Assembly: GCF_021044935.1 (NCBI RefSeq)
Contig: NZ_JAJNMP010000002.1
Span: 558,001-622,000 of the forward strand
Direction: 5' to 3'
From: Agromyces cavernae
Lineage (GTDB): Bacteria; Actinomycetota; Actinomycetes; Actinomycetales; Microbacteriaceae
DNA: 64,000 bases
Shown: one piece after another, positions 55,948 to 64,000 of the stretch
How the letters are laid out: each line of letters starts with the position of its first letter
Position numbering within the stretch: the first letter of the stretch is position 1
Notes under the pieces: generated by a model
What the model was told of the DNA's origin: nothing
Databases searched by the model: none
Seen by the model: only the letters and a program-made list of their open reading frames with translations
Translations under genes and position numbers: made by a program

Positions 55948-57162
55948 TCAGCGGTCGAATGAGGTCGCGCGGGCGGCGAGGCCGGCGCGAGCGGCCTGCG
56001 CGTGCGCGGCGGGGAGCGCCGCGAGGAACGCGTCGACGTCGGCGTCGGTCGACGTGTGCCCGATCGTGATTCGCAGGGCCCCGCGCGCGTCGGCCTCGGT
56101 GCGGCCCATGGCCACGAGCACGTGCGACGGCTCGGGCACCCCGGCCTGGCACGCGGATCCGGTCGACACGGCGACGCCGGCAGCGTCGAGCAGGAACAGC
56201 AGCGAGTCGCCCTCGCAGCCCGGGAACGAGAAGTGCACGTTGCCCGGCAGCCGCCCGGCGGGGTCGGGGTCGCCCGACAGCCGAGCCGACGGCACCGCGT
56301 CGAGCGCACCCGCGATGAGCCGGTCGCGCAGCGCGGCCATGCGGGGCGCGTCGTCGTCGAGGCGTGCGGCGACGACCCGCGCCGCCGCCGCGAACGAAGC
56401 CGCCGCCGCGACGTCCTGCGTGCCCGAACGCACCTTGCGCTGCTGCCCGCCACCGTGGATGAGCGGCTCGACGGCCGCGGTGCGGTCGAGCACGAGCGCA
56501 CCGATGCCGGCGGGGCCGCCGATCTTGTGCGCGGAGGCGCTGAGGGCGACGAGACCGGCGCCGCCCGGGGCATCCGTCACCCGTCGCAGGCCGTGGAAAT
56601 CGATCGGAAGCTGCCCATACGCCGAGATCGCGTCGACGTGCAGGGGAACGCCCGCGCGAGCGGTGAGCCGGGCCACCTGCTCGACCGGCTGGATGGTGCC
56701 GACCTCGTTGTTGGCCCACAGCATGGTCACGAGCGAGACGGATGACCCATCGCCGAGCGCCGACTCGAATGCATCGAGCCGCACGCGCCCGACCTCGTCG
56801 ACCGCGACCTCGTCGATGACGGCACCCTCGTGCTGCGCGAGCCACTCGACGGTGTCGAGCGTGGCGTGGTGCTCGCCCGCCGGCATGAGGATGCGTCGGC
56901 GGGCAGGCGTCTGCCGCTGCCACCAGATGCCCTTGATCGCGAGGTTCACGGCCTCGGTGCCGTTGCCGGTGAGGATCACCTCGATGCCGTCGGCGCCGAG
57001 CGTCGCGGCGATCTGCTCGCGCGACTCCTCGAGCAGGCGCTTGGCCTGCTGGCCCGCGCTGTGGATCGAGGAGGGGTTGCCGACGACGGCGAGGGCAGCC
57101 GTGAGCGCCTCGACGGCTTCGGGAAGCATCGGGGTCGTGGCGGCGTGGTCGAGGTAGACCAT
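55948..57162 (-). CDS. Cysteine desulfurase (NifS/IscS family)
   Basis: PLP enzyme of 404 residues that takes sulfur from cysteine as a persulfide. Seen: YLDHAATTP at the start, the PLP Lys in SASAHKIGGPAGIG, and the catalytic Cys in STGSACQAGVPEPSH. The loop around the Cys is of the IscS/NifS type with no SufS-like features, and the gene pairs with mnmA, so tRNA thiolation is the likely client. The ATG at 57162 is close to a shared divergent promoter with glgX. Confidence 0.94.
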   Translation of the reverse strand: MVYLDHAATTPMLPEAVEALTAALAVVGNPSSIHSAGQQAKRLLEESREQIAATLGADGIEVILTGNGTEAVNLAIKGIWWQRQTPARRRILMPAGEHHATLDTVEWLAQHEGAVIDEVAVDEVGRVRLDAFESALGDGSSVSLVTMLWANNEVGTIQPVEQVARLTARAGVPLHVDAISAYGQLPIDFHGLRRVTDAPGGAGLVALSASAHKIGGPAGIGALVLDRTAAVEPLIHGGGQQRKVRSGTQDVAAAASFAAAARVVAARLDDDAPRMAALRDRLIAGALDAVPSARLSGDPDPAGRLPGNVHFSFPGCEGDSLLFLLDAAGVAVSTGSACQAGVPEPSHVLVAMGRTEADARGALRITIGHTSTDADVDAFLAALPAAHAQAARAGLAARATSFDR

Positions 57163-57168
57163 GTGTCC

Positions 57169-57175
57169 TACTGTA
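57169..57175. promoter_or_regulatory. Bidirectional near-palindromic -10 for desulfurase and glgX
   Basis: TACTGTA reads TACTGT on the plus strand (ending 7 bases before the glgX ATG at 57182) and TACAGT on the minus strand (ending 7 bases before the desulfurase ATG at 57162). Both genes would be leaderless and their start codons lie only 19 bases apart. Polymerase could bind in one direction at a time. Confidence 0.6.
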
Positions 57176-57181
57176 GAACCC

Positions 57182-59263
57182 ATGCCTGCGCCCGATCCCC
57201 TGCATGACCTCGGTGTTCGCGCCGGGGCCGACGGCGGTGGGATCCGCATCTGGTCGGAGCACGCGACATCCATCGACCTCGTGGTCTTCGACGCCGACGA
57301 CCTCGACTGGGCGACCGAACGCACGCCGCTGAGCCGCGACGAGCACGGCGTGTGGAGCGGCGCCTCGGCGTCGCTCACGCCGGGTGCGCACTACGGCCTG
57401 CGCGTCGACGGCCCGGCCGGCTTCGACCACGCGTTCAACCCCGTGCACTCGCTGCTCGATCCCTACGCCAGGGGCTTGGCGAAGGCCGACGACGGCTCGT
57501 GGCGCGGCGTCGCGCTCGCCTCGCTCACCGAGACCGGCTTCGACTGGGGCGGCGTCGACAAGCCGCGCACACCACTGGACCATTCAGTGTTCTACGAGGC
57601 GCACCTGCGCGGGTTCTCGAAGCTCAACACCGCGATCCCCGAGCCCCTGCGCGGCACCTACGCGGGTCTCGCGCACGATGCGTCGCTCGAGTACCTCACC
57701 GCGCTCGGGGTCACGGCCGTCGAACTGCTGCCCGTGCACGCCTTCGTGGCCGAAGATCGGCTCGTGCGGCAGGGCAAGCTCAACTACTGGGGCTACAACA
57801 CGCTCGCGTTCTTCGCTGCCCACGCGCCCTACGCCTCGGCCGCGGCCCAGGCCGAGGGCGCCGCGGCGGTCCGGCGCGAGTTCGCCGGCATGGTGAAGCG
57901 CCTTCATGAGGCGGGGCTCGAGGTCATCCTCGACGTCGTCTACAACCACACCGCCGAAGAGGGCCGGCAGGGTCCGACCTACTCGTTCCGCGGCATCGAC
58001 AACGCGGCCTATTACCGGCATGACGCGCACGGCCGGTACGTCGACACCACCGGGTGCGGCAACTCGCTCGACTTCGGCCGCGAACCGGCCCAGCGACTCG
58101 TTCTCGACTCGATGCGGTACTTCGCCGAAGAGCTGCAGGTCGACGGGTTCCGCCTCGACCTCGCCGCGACCCTCGGCCGCGACGACCGCGAGCAGTTCAC
58201 GCCCGGGCATCCGCTGCTGCAGGCGATGCTCGCCGACCCCGTGCTCAGCGCCTCGAAGCTCATCGCCGAGCCGTGGGACGTCGGCCCCGGCGGCTGGCAG
58301 ACCGGCAACTTCCCCACCGGCTTCAGCGAGTGGAACGACCGCTACCGCGACCGCATGCGCGACTTCTGGCTGGGCGACCTGCGCCGCGAGCGTGCGAACG
58401 ACCCGGGCGTCAGCGGCATCGGCCGGTTCGCGACCCGCCTCGCGGGCTCGTCGAACACGTTCTCGGCCGAGCGCGGGCCGCTCGCGAGCCTCAACTTCAT
58501 CACCGCGCACGACGGTTTCACCCTCGCCGACCTCACCGCCTTCGACGTGAAGCACAACCGGGGCAACGGCGAGCAGAACCGTGACGGCACCGACAACAAC
58601 AACTCGTACAACCACGGCGTCGAGGGCGAGGCGGCCGACCCGGCGATCCGCGCGGCGCGGCGTCGCAGCATCCGCAACCTGCTCGGCACGCTGCTGCTGT
58701 CGGCGGGCGTTCCCATGCTGACCGCCGGCGACGAGTTCGGACGAAGCCAGCGCGGCAACAACAACGCGTACTGCCACGATTCGCCGTTGACCTGGATGGC
58801 ATGGGACGCCGACGAGCGCCCGCGGTTCGGGCCCGACCTGCTCGCGACCACCCGGCACCTCATCCGGCTGCGCGCCGAGAACCCAGCGCTGCGTCCCGTG
58901 CACTTCGGGCGGCTCGGCGAGACCACGAAGAACGCCTCGCAGATGGACTGGTTCAACGCCGAGGGCGGCACGATGACCATCGACGACTGGAACGACCCCG
59001 GCGAGCAGACGCTGCAGTTCCTCGCGGCGTCGACGCCCGAGTTCGAGGAGTACAACCGCATCCTGCTCGTCGTGCACGCGAGCGAGTCGGCCGCCGAGGT
59101 CATCCTCCCCTCGCACGAGGGCGTCACCGGGTACACGCTGCTGTGGGATTCGGCCGAGGAGTCGCCCGGCTACGGACTCGGCGGCGAGCACGCGCCGGGC
59201 GAGCAGGTCACGATCCAAGGACCGTCGATGCGGCTGTTCCGCGTCGACGGAACGCCGGCATGA
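57182..59263 (+). CDS. glgX: Glycogen debranching enzyme GlgX
   Basis: Isoamylase-type glycoside hydrolase (GH13) of 693 residues that cuts alpha-1,6 branches of glycogen after phosphorylase action. N-terminal CBM48 domain, then the GH13 motifs: DVVYNHTAE, DGFRLDLAA with nucleophile Asp, KLIAEPWDVG with the acid/base Glu, and NFITAHDGF with the transition-state Asp. The start at 57182 fits the leaderless spacing. The stop overlaps the ybaK start (ATGA). glgP and glgE follow downstream. Confidence 0.94.
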   Translation: MPAPDPLHDLGVRAGADGGGIRIWSEHATSIDLVVFDADDLDWATERTPLSRDEHGVWSGASASLTPGAHYGLRVDGPAGFDHAFNPVHSLLDPYARGLAKADDGSWRGVALASLTETGFDWGGVDKPRTPLDHSVFYEAHLRGFSKLNTAIPEPLRGTYAGLAHDASLEYLTALGVTAVELLPVHAFVAEDRLVRQGKLNYWGYNTLAFFAAHAPYASAAAQAEGAAAVRREFAGMVKRLHEAGLEVILDVVYNHTAEEGRQGPTYSFRGIDNAAYYRHDAHGRYVDTTGCGNSLDFGREPAQRLVLDSMRYFAEELQVDGFRLDLAATLGRDDREQFTPGHPLLQAMLADPVLSASKLIAEPWDVGPGGWQTGNFPTGFSEWNDRYRDRMRDFWLGDLRRERANDPGVSGIGRFATRLAGSSNTFSAERGPLASLNFITAHDGFTLADLTAFDVKHNRGNGEQNRDGTDNNNSYNHGVEGEAADPAIRAARRRSIRNLLGTLLLSAGVPMLTAGDEFGRSQRGNNNAYCHDSPLTWMAWDADERPRFGPDLLATTRHLIRLRAENPALRPVHFGRLGETTKNASQMDWFNAEGGTMTIDDWNDPGEQTLQFLAASTPEFEEYNRILLVVHASESAAEVILPSHEGVTGYTLLWDSAEESPGYGLGGEHAPGEQVTIQGPSMRLFRVDGTPA

Positions 59264-59772
59264 CGAAGCGGTCGGATGCCGCGTCCGCGACGTCGGCGGC
59301 GACCCCGGCGACCCTCGCCCTCACGAGGGCCGGCATCCCCTTCACGGCGCGCTCGTACGACCACGACCCGCGGGCCGCCGCCTACGGGCTCGAGGCCGCC
59401 GAGAAGCTCGGCGTCGAACCCGACCGGGTGTTCAAGACCCTGCTCGCGAGCATCGACGGCGAGCTCGCCGTCGGCATCGTTCCAGTCGCACTGCAACTCG
59501 ACCTGAAGGCGCTCGCGAACGCGCTGGGCGGCAAGCGCGCCGAGATGGCCGACCCGAAGGTCGCCGAACGCAAGACCGGCTACATCGTCGGCGGCATCAG
59601 CCCCATCGGGCAGAAGACCGCGCTGCCGACGGTGCTCGACGAGTCGGCGATCCTCAGCGAGACGATCCTCGTGTCGGGGGGTCGCCGCGGCCTCGACCTC
59701 GAGCTCTCCCCCGACGACCTCATCGCCGTGACCTCGGGCCGCTACGCCCCGATCGCCCGCGCTCGGTCGTAG
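59260..59772 (+). CDS. ybaK: Cys-tRNA(Pro) deacylase (YbaK family)
   Basis: Hydrolyses misacylated Cys-tRNA(Pro). The 170-residue protein has the YbaK/ProX fold with the conserved catalytic Lys in RVFKTLLASIDG and the GGISPIGQK loop. ATG at 59260 overlaps the glgX stop by 4 bases, so its translation is coupled to a glycogen enzyme, although the functions look unrelated. It is followed by a long inverted repeat that separates it from convergent glgP. Confidence 0.92.
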   Translation: MTKRSDAASATSAATPATLALTRAGIPFTARSYDHDPRAAAYGLEAAEKLGVEPDRVFKTLLASIDGELAVGIVPVALQLDLKALANALGGKRAEMADPKVAERKTGYIVGGISPIGQKTALPTVLDESAILSETILVSGGRRGLDLELSPDDLIAVTSGRYAPIARARS

Positions 59773-59862
59773 CCGTCCCGAAAACAGGAAGACACGCCGG
59801 CTCGGCACCGAAAACAGGCGCGGGCGCGGCGTGTCGCTCGCGAGTTCCTGTTTTCGGGACGG
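59773..59862. repeat. Long inverted repeat between ybaK and glgP
   Basis: Perfect 18-bp outer arms (CCGTCCCGAAAACAGGAA at 59773-59790 and complement 59845-59862), an inner 8-bp pair GACACGCC (59791-59798) / GGCGTGTC (59828-59835), and a third direct copy of CCGAAAACAGG in the loop (59808-59818). It starts right after the ybaK TAG stop. It can form a long stem and may act as a bidirectional terminator, but the repeated CCGAAAACAGG core suggests a dispersed element. Confidence 0.75.
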
Positions 59863-59890
59863 ATACGAATCTGTGCGCGGGGTGAGCTGC

Positions 59891-62461
59891 TCAGCTTGCG
59901 ACGGCGACGAGGCCGAGCTCGGCGGCTGACAGGAGCAGCGGATGCCGCGGCACGGCCCGTACCGTGTAGCCGAACGCACCCGCCCGATCGAGGGTGACCG
60001 TACCCGTGTAGAGCCGGGGTCCCGACGGGGCGGCCGGGGCATCCGACACCGCAGCCGGCTGCAGCGGCGCGCGCCGCACCGCGTCGATCGTGTCGTCGGC
60101 ACGGCTGCGGCCGTAGACGACCTCGACCGCCACGTCGTCGGGCGAGAGTCCGTCGAGTTCGACGTGGGCGCGCAACTGCAGCTGGTCGCCGACGTGCGGA
60201 CTGTCGACGCCGCCCGATTCGACATGCGTGACCTGCACGTTGGGCCACGAGCTGCGTACGCGCGCCGTCCAGGCGGCGAGCTCGCGGGCACTGCGGGCGC
60301 CGTCGGCGATCATGACGGCGGCGTGCTGGGCAGCCGGCCGGTAGAGCTCTTCCACGTATTGGCGCACCATGCGATCGGCGCCGAGTTCGGGAGCGAGGGT
60401 CGCGAGCGTCTGCCGCACCCGGCGCACCCACTCGACCGGAACGCCGTCGCCGTCGCGCTCGTAGTAGCGGGTGGCGACGTGGTGCTCGAGCAGCTCGTAG
60501 AGCGCCGCCGCCTCGAGTGCGTCGCGCTCGCCCGCGTCGCCCGCGGCATCGGCCGACGGGATGACCCAGCCGTAGTCGTCGCCCGCGAACTCGGCCCACC
60601 AGCCGTCGAGGATCGACAGGTTGAGCGCACCGTTCATCGCGGCCTTCATGCCCGAGGTGCCGCACGCCTCGAGGGGGCGCAGCGGGTTGTTCAGCCACAC
60701 GTCGCAGCCCGGGTAGAGCACCTGCGCCATGCCGATGTCGTAGTCGGGAAGGAAGACGATGCGGTCGCGCAACTCGGGCTGCTGGGCGAACTGCACGAGC
60801 TGCTGGATGAGGCGCTTGCCCTCGTCGTCGGCCGGATGCGACTTGCCGGCGATCACGAACTGCACCGGCCGCTCGGGGTCGGTGAGGATCGACTTCAGCC
60901 GCTCGGGATCCTGCAGCATGAGGGTGAGCCGCTTGTAGGTCGGCACGCGGCGAGCGAACCCGACGGTCAGGGTGTCGGGGTCGAGCACCTTCGAGATCCA
61001 CTTGGGAGCCGGGGAGCCCGAGTGCTGCTCGCTCCACGCCGACGCGAGGCGGCGGCGGGCGTCTTCGACGAGCTGCAGGCGCATGCGGCGCTTGACGTTC
61101 CAGAACTCGGCGTCGCTGAGGGCGTCGCTGCGCCAGTCGGCGTGCTCGGTGTCACCGGTGCCGAGCGTCGATTCGGCGACGCCGAGCAGGGCGGCGTCGG
61201 TCCACGTGGGTGCGTGCACGCCGTTCGTGATGGAGGTGATCGGCACGTCGTCGTCATCGAAACCGGGCCAGAGTTCGCCGAACATGCGGCGGCTGACCTG
61301 GCCGTGCAGCTTCGAGACGCCGTTGGCGTGCCGCGCGAGGCGCAGGCCCATGACGGCCATGTTGAACGCGCTCGTCGCGGGATCGGCACCGGGCTCGACG
61401 CCGAGGGCGAGCGCATCGGCGGGCTCGACGCCGGGAAGCAGCGAGCTCGTGAGGTACCGCTCGACGAGTCCGCGGTCGAACCGGTCGATTCCCGCGGGCA
61501 CGGGCGTGTGCGTCGTGAACACGGTGCCGGCGCGAACGAGCTGCAGCGCCTCGGCGAACGTGAGGCCCTCGCCGATGTACGTCGCGATGCGCTCGAGGCC
61601 GAGGAACCCGGCGTGCCCTTCGTTCATGTGGAACACGTCGGGCGCGGGTGTCCCGCTGAGCGACGTGAACGACCGCACCGCACGGGCGCCGCCGATGCCG
61701 AGCAGCAGCTCCTGCAGCAGCCGGTGCTCGCCGCCACCGCCGTAGAGCCGGTCGGTGACGGTGCGCAGCCCGTCGCTGTTCGCGGGGATGTCGGTGTCGA
61801 GCATGAGCAGCGTGATGCGCCCGACCGAGGCCTTCCAGATGCGTGCGTGCAGGCTCGCGTCGTCGGGCAGGGCGAGCGTGATCTGCACCGGCGAACCGTC
61901 GGGATTGCGCAGCACCGACAACGGCAGGCCGTCGGGGTCGAGCACCGGGTAGCGCTCCTGCTGCCAGCCGTCAGGCGAGATCGACTGCGAGAAGTACCCC
62001 GACTTGTAGAAGAGGCCCACGCCGATCAGCGGAACCCCCAGATCGGATGCCGCTTTCAAGTGGTCGCCCGCGAGGATGCCCAGGCCGCCCGAATACTGGG
62101 GCAGTGCCTCGGTGATGCCGAACTCGGGCGAGAAGTACGCGATCGCGGCCGGCACTTCGGCGCCGAGCGACTGGAACCATCGTGGCTCGGACAGGTACTC
62201 GCGCATTCCCGCCCGTTCGCGCTCGGCCCACTCGACGTAGCCGCCGTCGGCTGCGAGCTCGTCGAGGCGTGCCGGGTCGACCTCACCGAGGAACGCGACC
62301 GGGTCGCGCTCGCAGGTGCGCCACAGCACCGGGTCGATGTGCTCGAACAGGCGCCGCGTGGGTTCGTGCCACGACCAGCGCAGGTTGCCGGCGAGCTCTT
62401 CGAGGGCGCTCAGCGAGCCGGGAACGACGGCACGAACGGTGAACTTGCGGATCGGCTTCAC
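59891..62461 (-). CDS. glgP: Alpha-glucan (glycogen/maltodextrin) phosphorylase
   Basis: PLP enzyme of 856 residues that releases glucose 1-phosphate from alpha-1,4-glucan. It has the DUF3417 N-terminal domain typical of the short actinobacterial phosphorylases (LEELAGNLRWSWHEPTRRLF), EFGITEALPQYSGGLGILAGDHLK, and the PLP-Lys segment GTSGMKAAMNGALNLSILDG. A GTG at 62461 starts it; TAGGGT on the minus strand ends 7 bases before, so it is probably leaderless. Divergent from glgE. Confidence 0.95.
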   Translation of the reverse strand: MKPIRKFTVRAVVPGSLSALEELAGNLRWSWHEPTRRLFEHIDPVLWRTCERDPVAFLGEVDPARLDELAADGGYVEWAERERAGMREYLSEPRWFQSLGAEVPAAIAYFSPEFGITEALPQYSGGLGILAGDHLKAASDLGVPLIGVGLFYKSGYFSQSISPDGWQQERYPVLDPDGLPLSVLRNPDGSPVQITLALPDDASLHARIWKASVGRITLLMLDTDIPANSDGLRTVTDRLYGGGGEHRLLQELLLGIGGARAVRSFTSLSGTPAPDVFHMNEGHAGFLGLERIATYIGEGLTFAEALQLVRAGTVFTTHTPVPAGIDRFDRGLVERYLTSSLLPGVEPADALALGVEPGADPATSAFNMAVMGLRLARHANGVSKLHGQVSRRMFGELWPGFDDDDVPITSITNGVHAPTWTDAALLGVAESTLGTGDTEHADWRSDALSDAEFWNVKRRMRLQLVEDARRRLASAWSEQHSGSPAPKWISKVLDPDTLTVGFARRVPTYKRLTLMLQDPERLKSILTDPERPVQFVIAGKSHPADDEGKRLIQQLVQFAQQPELRDRIVFLPDYDIGMAQVLYPGCDVWLNNPLRPLEACGTSGMKAAMNGALNLSILDGWWAEFAGDDYGWVIPSADAAGDAGERDALEAAALYELLEHHVATRYYERDGDGVPVEWVRRVRQTLATLAPELGADRMVRQYVEELYRPAAQHAAVMIADGARSARELAAWTARVRSSWPNVQVTHVESGGVDSPHVGDQLQLRAHVELDGLSPDDVAVEVVYGRSRADDTIDAVRRAPLQPAAVSDAPAAPSGPRLYTGTVTLDRAGAFGYTVRAVPRHPLLLSAAELGLVAVAS

Positions 62462-62468
62462 GGGGTCA

Positions 62469-62474
62469 ACCCTA
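62469..62474 (-). promoter_or_regulatory. -10 element for leaderless glgP
   Basis: TAGGGT on the minus strand, 7 bases from the GTG start. Confidence 0.55.
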
Positions 62475-62532
62475 TGGGCGGTGCATGACGAACGTGTGAA
62501 CCGCAGGTCACGCCGATCGTGCGATTCCGCGC

Positions 62533-62538
62533 TACGGT
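62533..62538 (+). promoter_or_regulatory. -10 element for leaderless glgE
   Basis: TACGGT ending 6 bases before the GTG at 62545; no ribosome-binding site between. Confidence 0.55.
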
Positions 62539-62544
62539 CGAACC

Positions 62545-64000
62545 GTGACGACCGCCCCCGTGCTCGCCGGCCGCATCCCCGTGACGCGGCTCACCCCGTC
62601 CGTGCCCGATGTCCGCTGGCGCCCCAAGGCCTTCGAGGGCGAGGTGGTGCCGTTCCGCGCGACCGTGTTCCGCGAGGGCCACGACAAGGTGGGCGCGATG
62701 CTCGTGATCACGAGCCCGTCGGGCGTCGAACGACGTGAGCGCATGTCGCCGATGGCGCCGGGCACCGATCGTTGGGAGGCGAAGGTGCTGCTCGACGAGG
62801 TCGGCGAGTGGCACTGGCACGTCACGGGCCTCGACGACGAGATCGCCACATGGCGGCACGACGCCGCGCTCAAGATCGATGCGGCCGTCGACGTCGAGCT
62901 CATGTACGAGATCGGTGCGCGGCTCCTCGATCGCGCGGCCGCCGAGAAGTCGCGCACCCGCGCGACCCGCGCGAAGCTCGACGGCCTCGCGAGGGCGCTG
63001 CGCGACCCCGCGACATCCGCCCCCGAACGCCGCGCCCTCGTCGACCACCCGCTGCTCGCCGAGTTCATCGGCCGCCCACTCGCGCGCCTCACGACCGACT
63101 CCCCCGAGCACTCGATCCTCGTCGAACGCCGGCATGCGGGCGTGGGCTCGTGGTACGAGTTCTTCCCCCGTTCAGAGGGCGCGAAGCAGTTCAAGGACGG
63201 GCGGTGGAGGAGCGGAAGCTTCCGCACCGCGATGCGCCGGCTCGACGGCGTCGCCGCGATGGGCTTCGACGTCGTGTACCTGCCGCCGATCCACCCGATC
63301 GGCCTCACCAATCGCAAGGGCCCCAACAACACCTTGACCCCGGGCCCGCACGACCCCGGCTCACCGTGGGCGATCGGCGGGCCGTCGCGCGACGGCAGCG
63401 CCGGCGGACACGACGCCGTGCACCCCGACCTCGGCACGCTCGCCGACTTTCGCGCGTTCGTGCGACGGGCGAACACGCTCGGCATCGAGATCGCTCTCGA
63501 TCTGGCGCTGCAGGCGTCTCCCGACCACCCGTGGGTCGCCGACCACCCGGACTGGTTCACGCAACTGCCCGACGGCACCATCCGCTTCGCCGAGAACCCG
63601 CCGAAGAAGTACCAGGACATCTACCCGGTGAACTTCGACGACGACGCCGAGGGCATCTTCTCCGAGGTGCTGCGGATCGTGCGGCACTGGATGACGCAGG
63701 GCGTGCGCATCTTCCGCGTCGACAATCCGCACACGAAGCCGCTGTGGTTCTGGGAGCGATTGATTTCGACGATCAATGCGGATGACCCGGGCGTGGTGTT
63801 CCTCGCCGAGGCGTTCACCCGCCCCGCCATGATGCAGGCGCTCGCGATGGTCGGGTTCCAGCAGTCGTACTCGTACTTCACGTGGCGCAACACGAAGTCC
63901 GAGCTCGAGGAGTTCCTCACCTCGGTGTCGCAGGAGACCGCCGACTTCATGCGGCCGAACCTGTTCGTGAACACCCCCGACATCCTCACCGAGTACCTGC
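62545..64000 (+). CDS. glgE: Alpha-1,4-glucan:maltose-1-phosphate maltosyltransferase GlgE (5' part, truncated by window end)
   Basis: Adds maltose units from maltose 1-phosphate to alpha-glucan in the trehalose-to-glucan (TreS, Pep2/Mak, GlgE, GlgB) route. The visible 485 codons stay open to the right edge, out of about 650-700 expected. Seen: the N-terminal domain beginning GRIPVTRLTPSV, the helical insertion, then GVRIFRVDNPHTKP with the nucleophile Asp and VFLAEAFTRP with the catalytic Glu. The GTG start at 62545 fits leaderless spacing. It is divergent from glgP and shows that glycogen breakdown and GlgE synthesis lie side by side. Confidence 0.93.
   Translation, partial: MTTAPVLAGRIPVTRLTPSVPDVRWRPKAFEGEVVPFRATVFREGHDKVGAMLVITSPSGVERRERMSPMAPGTDRWEAKVLLDEVGEWHWHVTGLDDEIATWRHDAALKIDAAVDVELMYEIGARLLDRAAAEKSRTRATRAKLDGLARALRDPATSAPERRALVDHPLLAEFIGRPLARLTTDSPEHSILVERRHAGVGSWYEFFPRSEGAKQFKDGRWRSGSFRTAMRRLDGVAAMGFDVVYLPPIHPIGLTNRKGPNNTLTPGPHDPGSPWAIGGPSRDGSAGGHDAVHPDLGTLADFRAFVRRANTLGIEIALDLALQASPDHPWVADHPDWFTQLPDGTIRFAENPPKKYQDIYPVNFDDDAEGIFSEVLRIVRHWMTQGVRIFRVDNPHTKPLWFWERLISTINADDPGVVFLAEAFTRPAMMQALAMVGFQQSYSYFTWRNTKSELEEFLTSVSQETADFMRPNLFVNTPDILTEYL

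Overview
The window is a compact, very GC-rich chromosomal segment of an actinobacterium, most likely a member of Microbacteriaceae (Agromyces- or Microbacterium-like). The assignment rests on codon use, on gene order and on family content: a trigger factor with a Lys/Ala-rich tail, YkoE/YkoD/YkoC under a TPP riboswitch, gatCAB-ligA-mnmA-cysteine desulfurase, and the glgX/glgP/glgE cluster. It is core chromosome: I see no transposase, phage gene, CRISPR array, toxin-antitoxin pair or recognisable defence system. No stretch longer than about 300 bases lacks a gene.

Layout. 1-6.4 kb: a TPR protein, tig with tRNA-Pro upstream, a 1241-residue zinc-ribbon membrane protein and tRNA-Gly. 6.4-10.7 kb: dps, then a minus-strand multicopper oxidase, sensor kinase and response regulator operon. 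10.8-15.5 kb: amidohydrolase, PaiB-like flavoprotein, Nei-type glycosylase, rpiB and a DUF2332 protein. 15.6-26.3 kb: two paralogous pepN genes bracketing an ABC transporter and a second two-component system, followed by mscS and a group II truncated globin. 26.3-31.4 kb: FAD dehydrogenase, TesB thioesterase, a Rieske lipoprotein with a DUF2231 membrane partner, and a hot-dog thioesterase. 31.4-38.7 kb: ettA, a small lipoprotein, an SsbB-like SSB, aldo/keto reductase, nadE and a cation/proton antiporter. The order tig, nei, rpiB, pepN, globin, thioesterase, ettA, ssbB resembles the Mycobacterium tuberculosis Rv2462c-Rv2478c neighbourhood from memory, so this is an old conserved actinobacterial block. 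38.7-41.8 kb: tRNA-Arg, orn, tRNA-His with a degenerate partial tRNA-His copy behind it, a small metallopeptidase and a D,D-carboxypeptidase-like protein lacking its catalytic serine. 41.9-45.5 kb: a TPP-riboswitch-controlled ECF thiamine-precursor transporter with a P-loop kinase at its end. 45.6-57.2 kb: GerW-like protein, dinB, a glycine-rich protein, gatB/gatA/gatC, ligA, a membrane protein, mnmA and a cysteine desulfurase. 57.2-64 kb: glgX, ybaK, glgP and the 5' part of glgE, which runs off the right edge.

Three sequence-level patterns stand out. (1) At least 17 genes have a TANNNT -10 hexamer ending only 6-8 bases before the start codon, so they are predicted to be transcribed leaderless; in several cases the upstream gene's TAG stop codon is the TAG of that hexamer. 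One near-palindromic -10 between the cysteine desulfurase gene and glgX seems to serve both directions, with the two start codons 19 bases apart. (2) A family of palindromic repeats begins exactly at the stop codons of three unrelated genes and supplies their last codons (Glu-stop). (3) A long inverted repeat with three copies of a GAAAACAGG core separates ybaK from glgP. None of these is proven to be a new system, but they are the least ordinary parts of the window.
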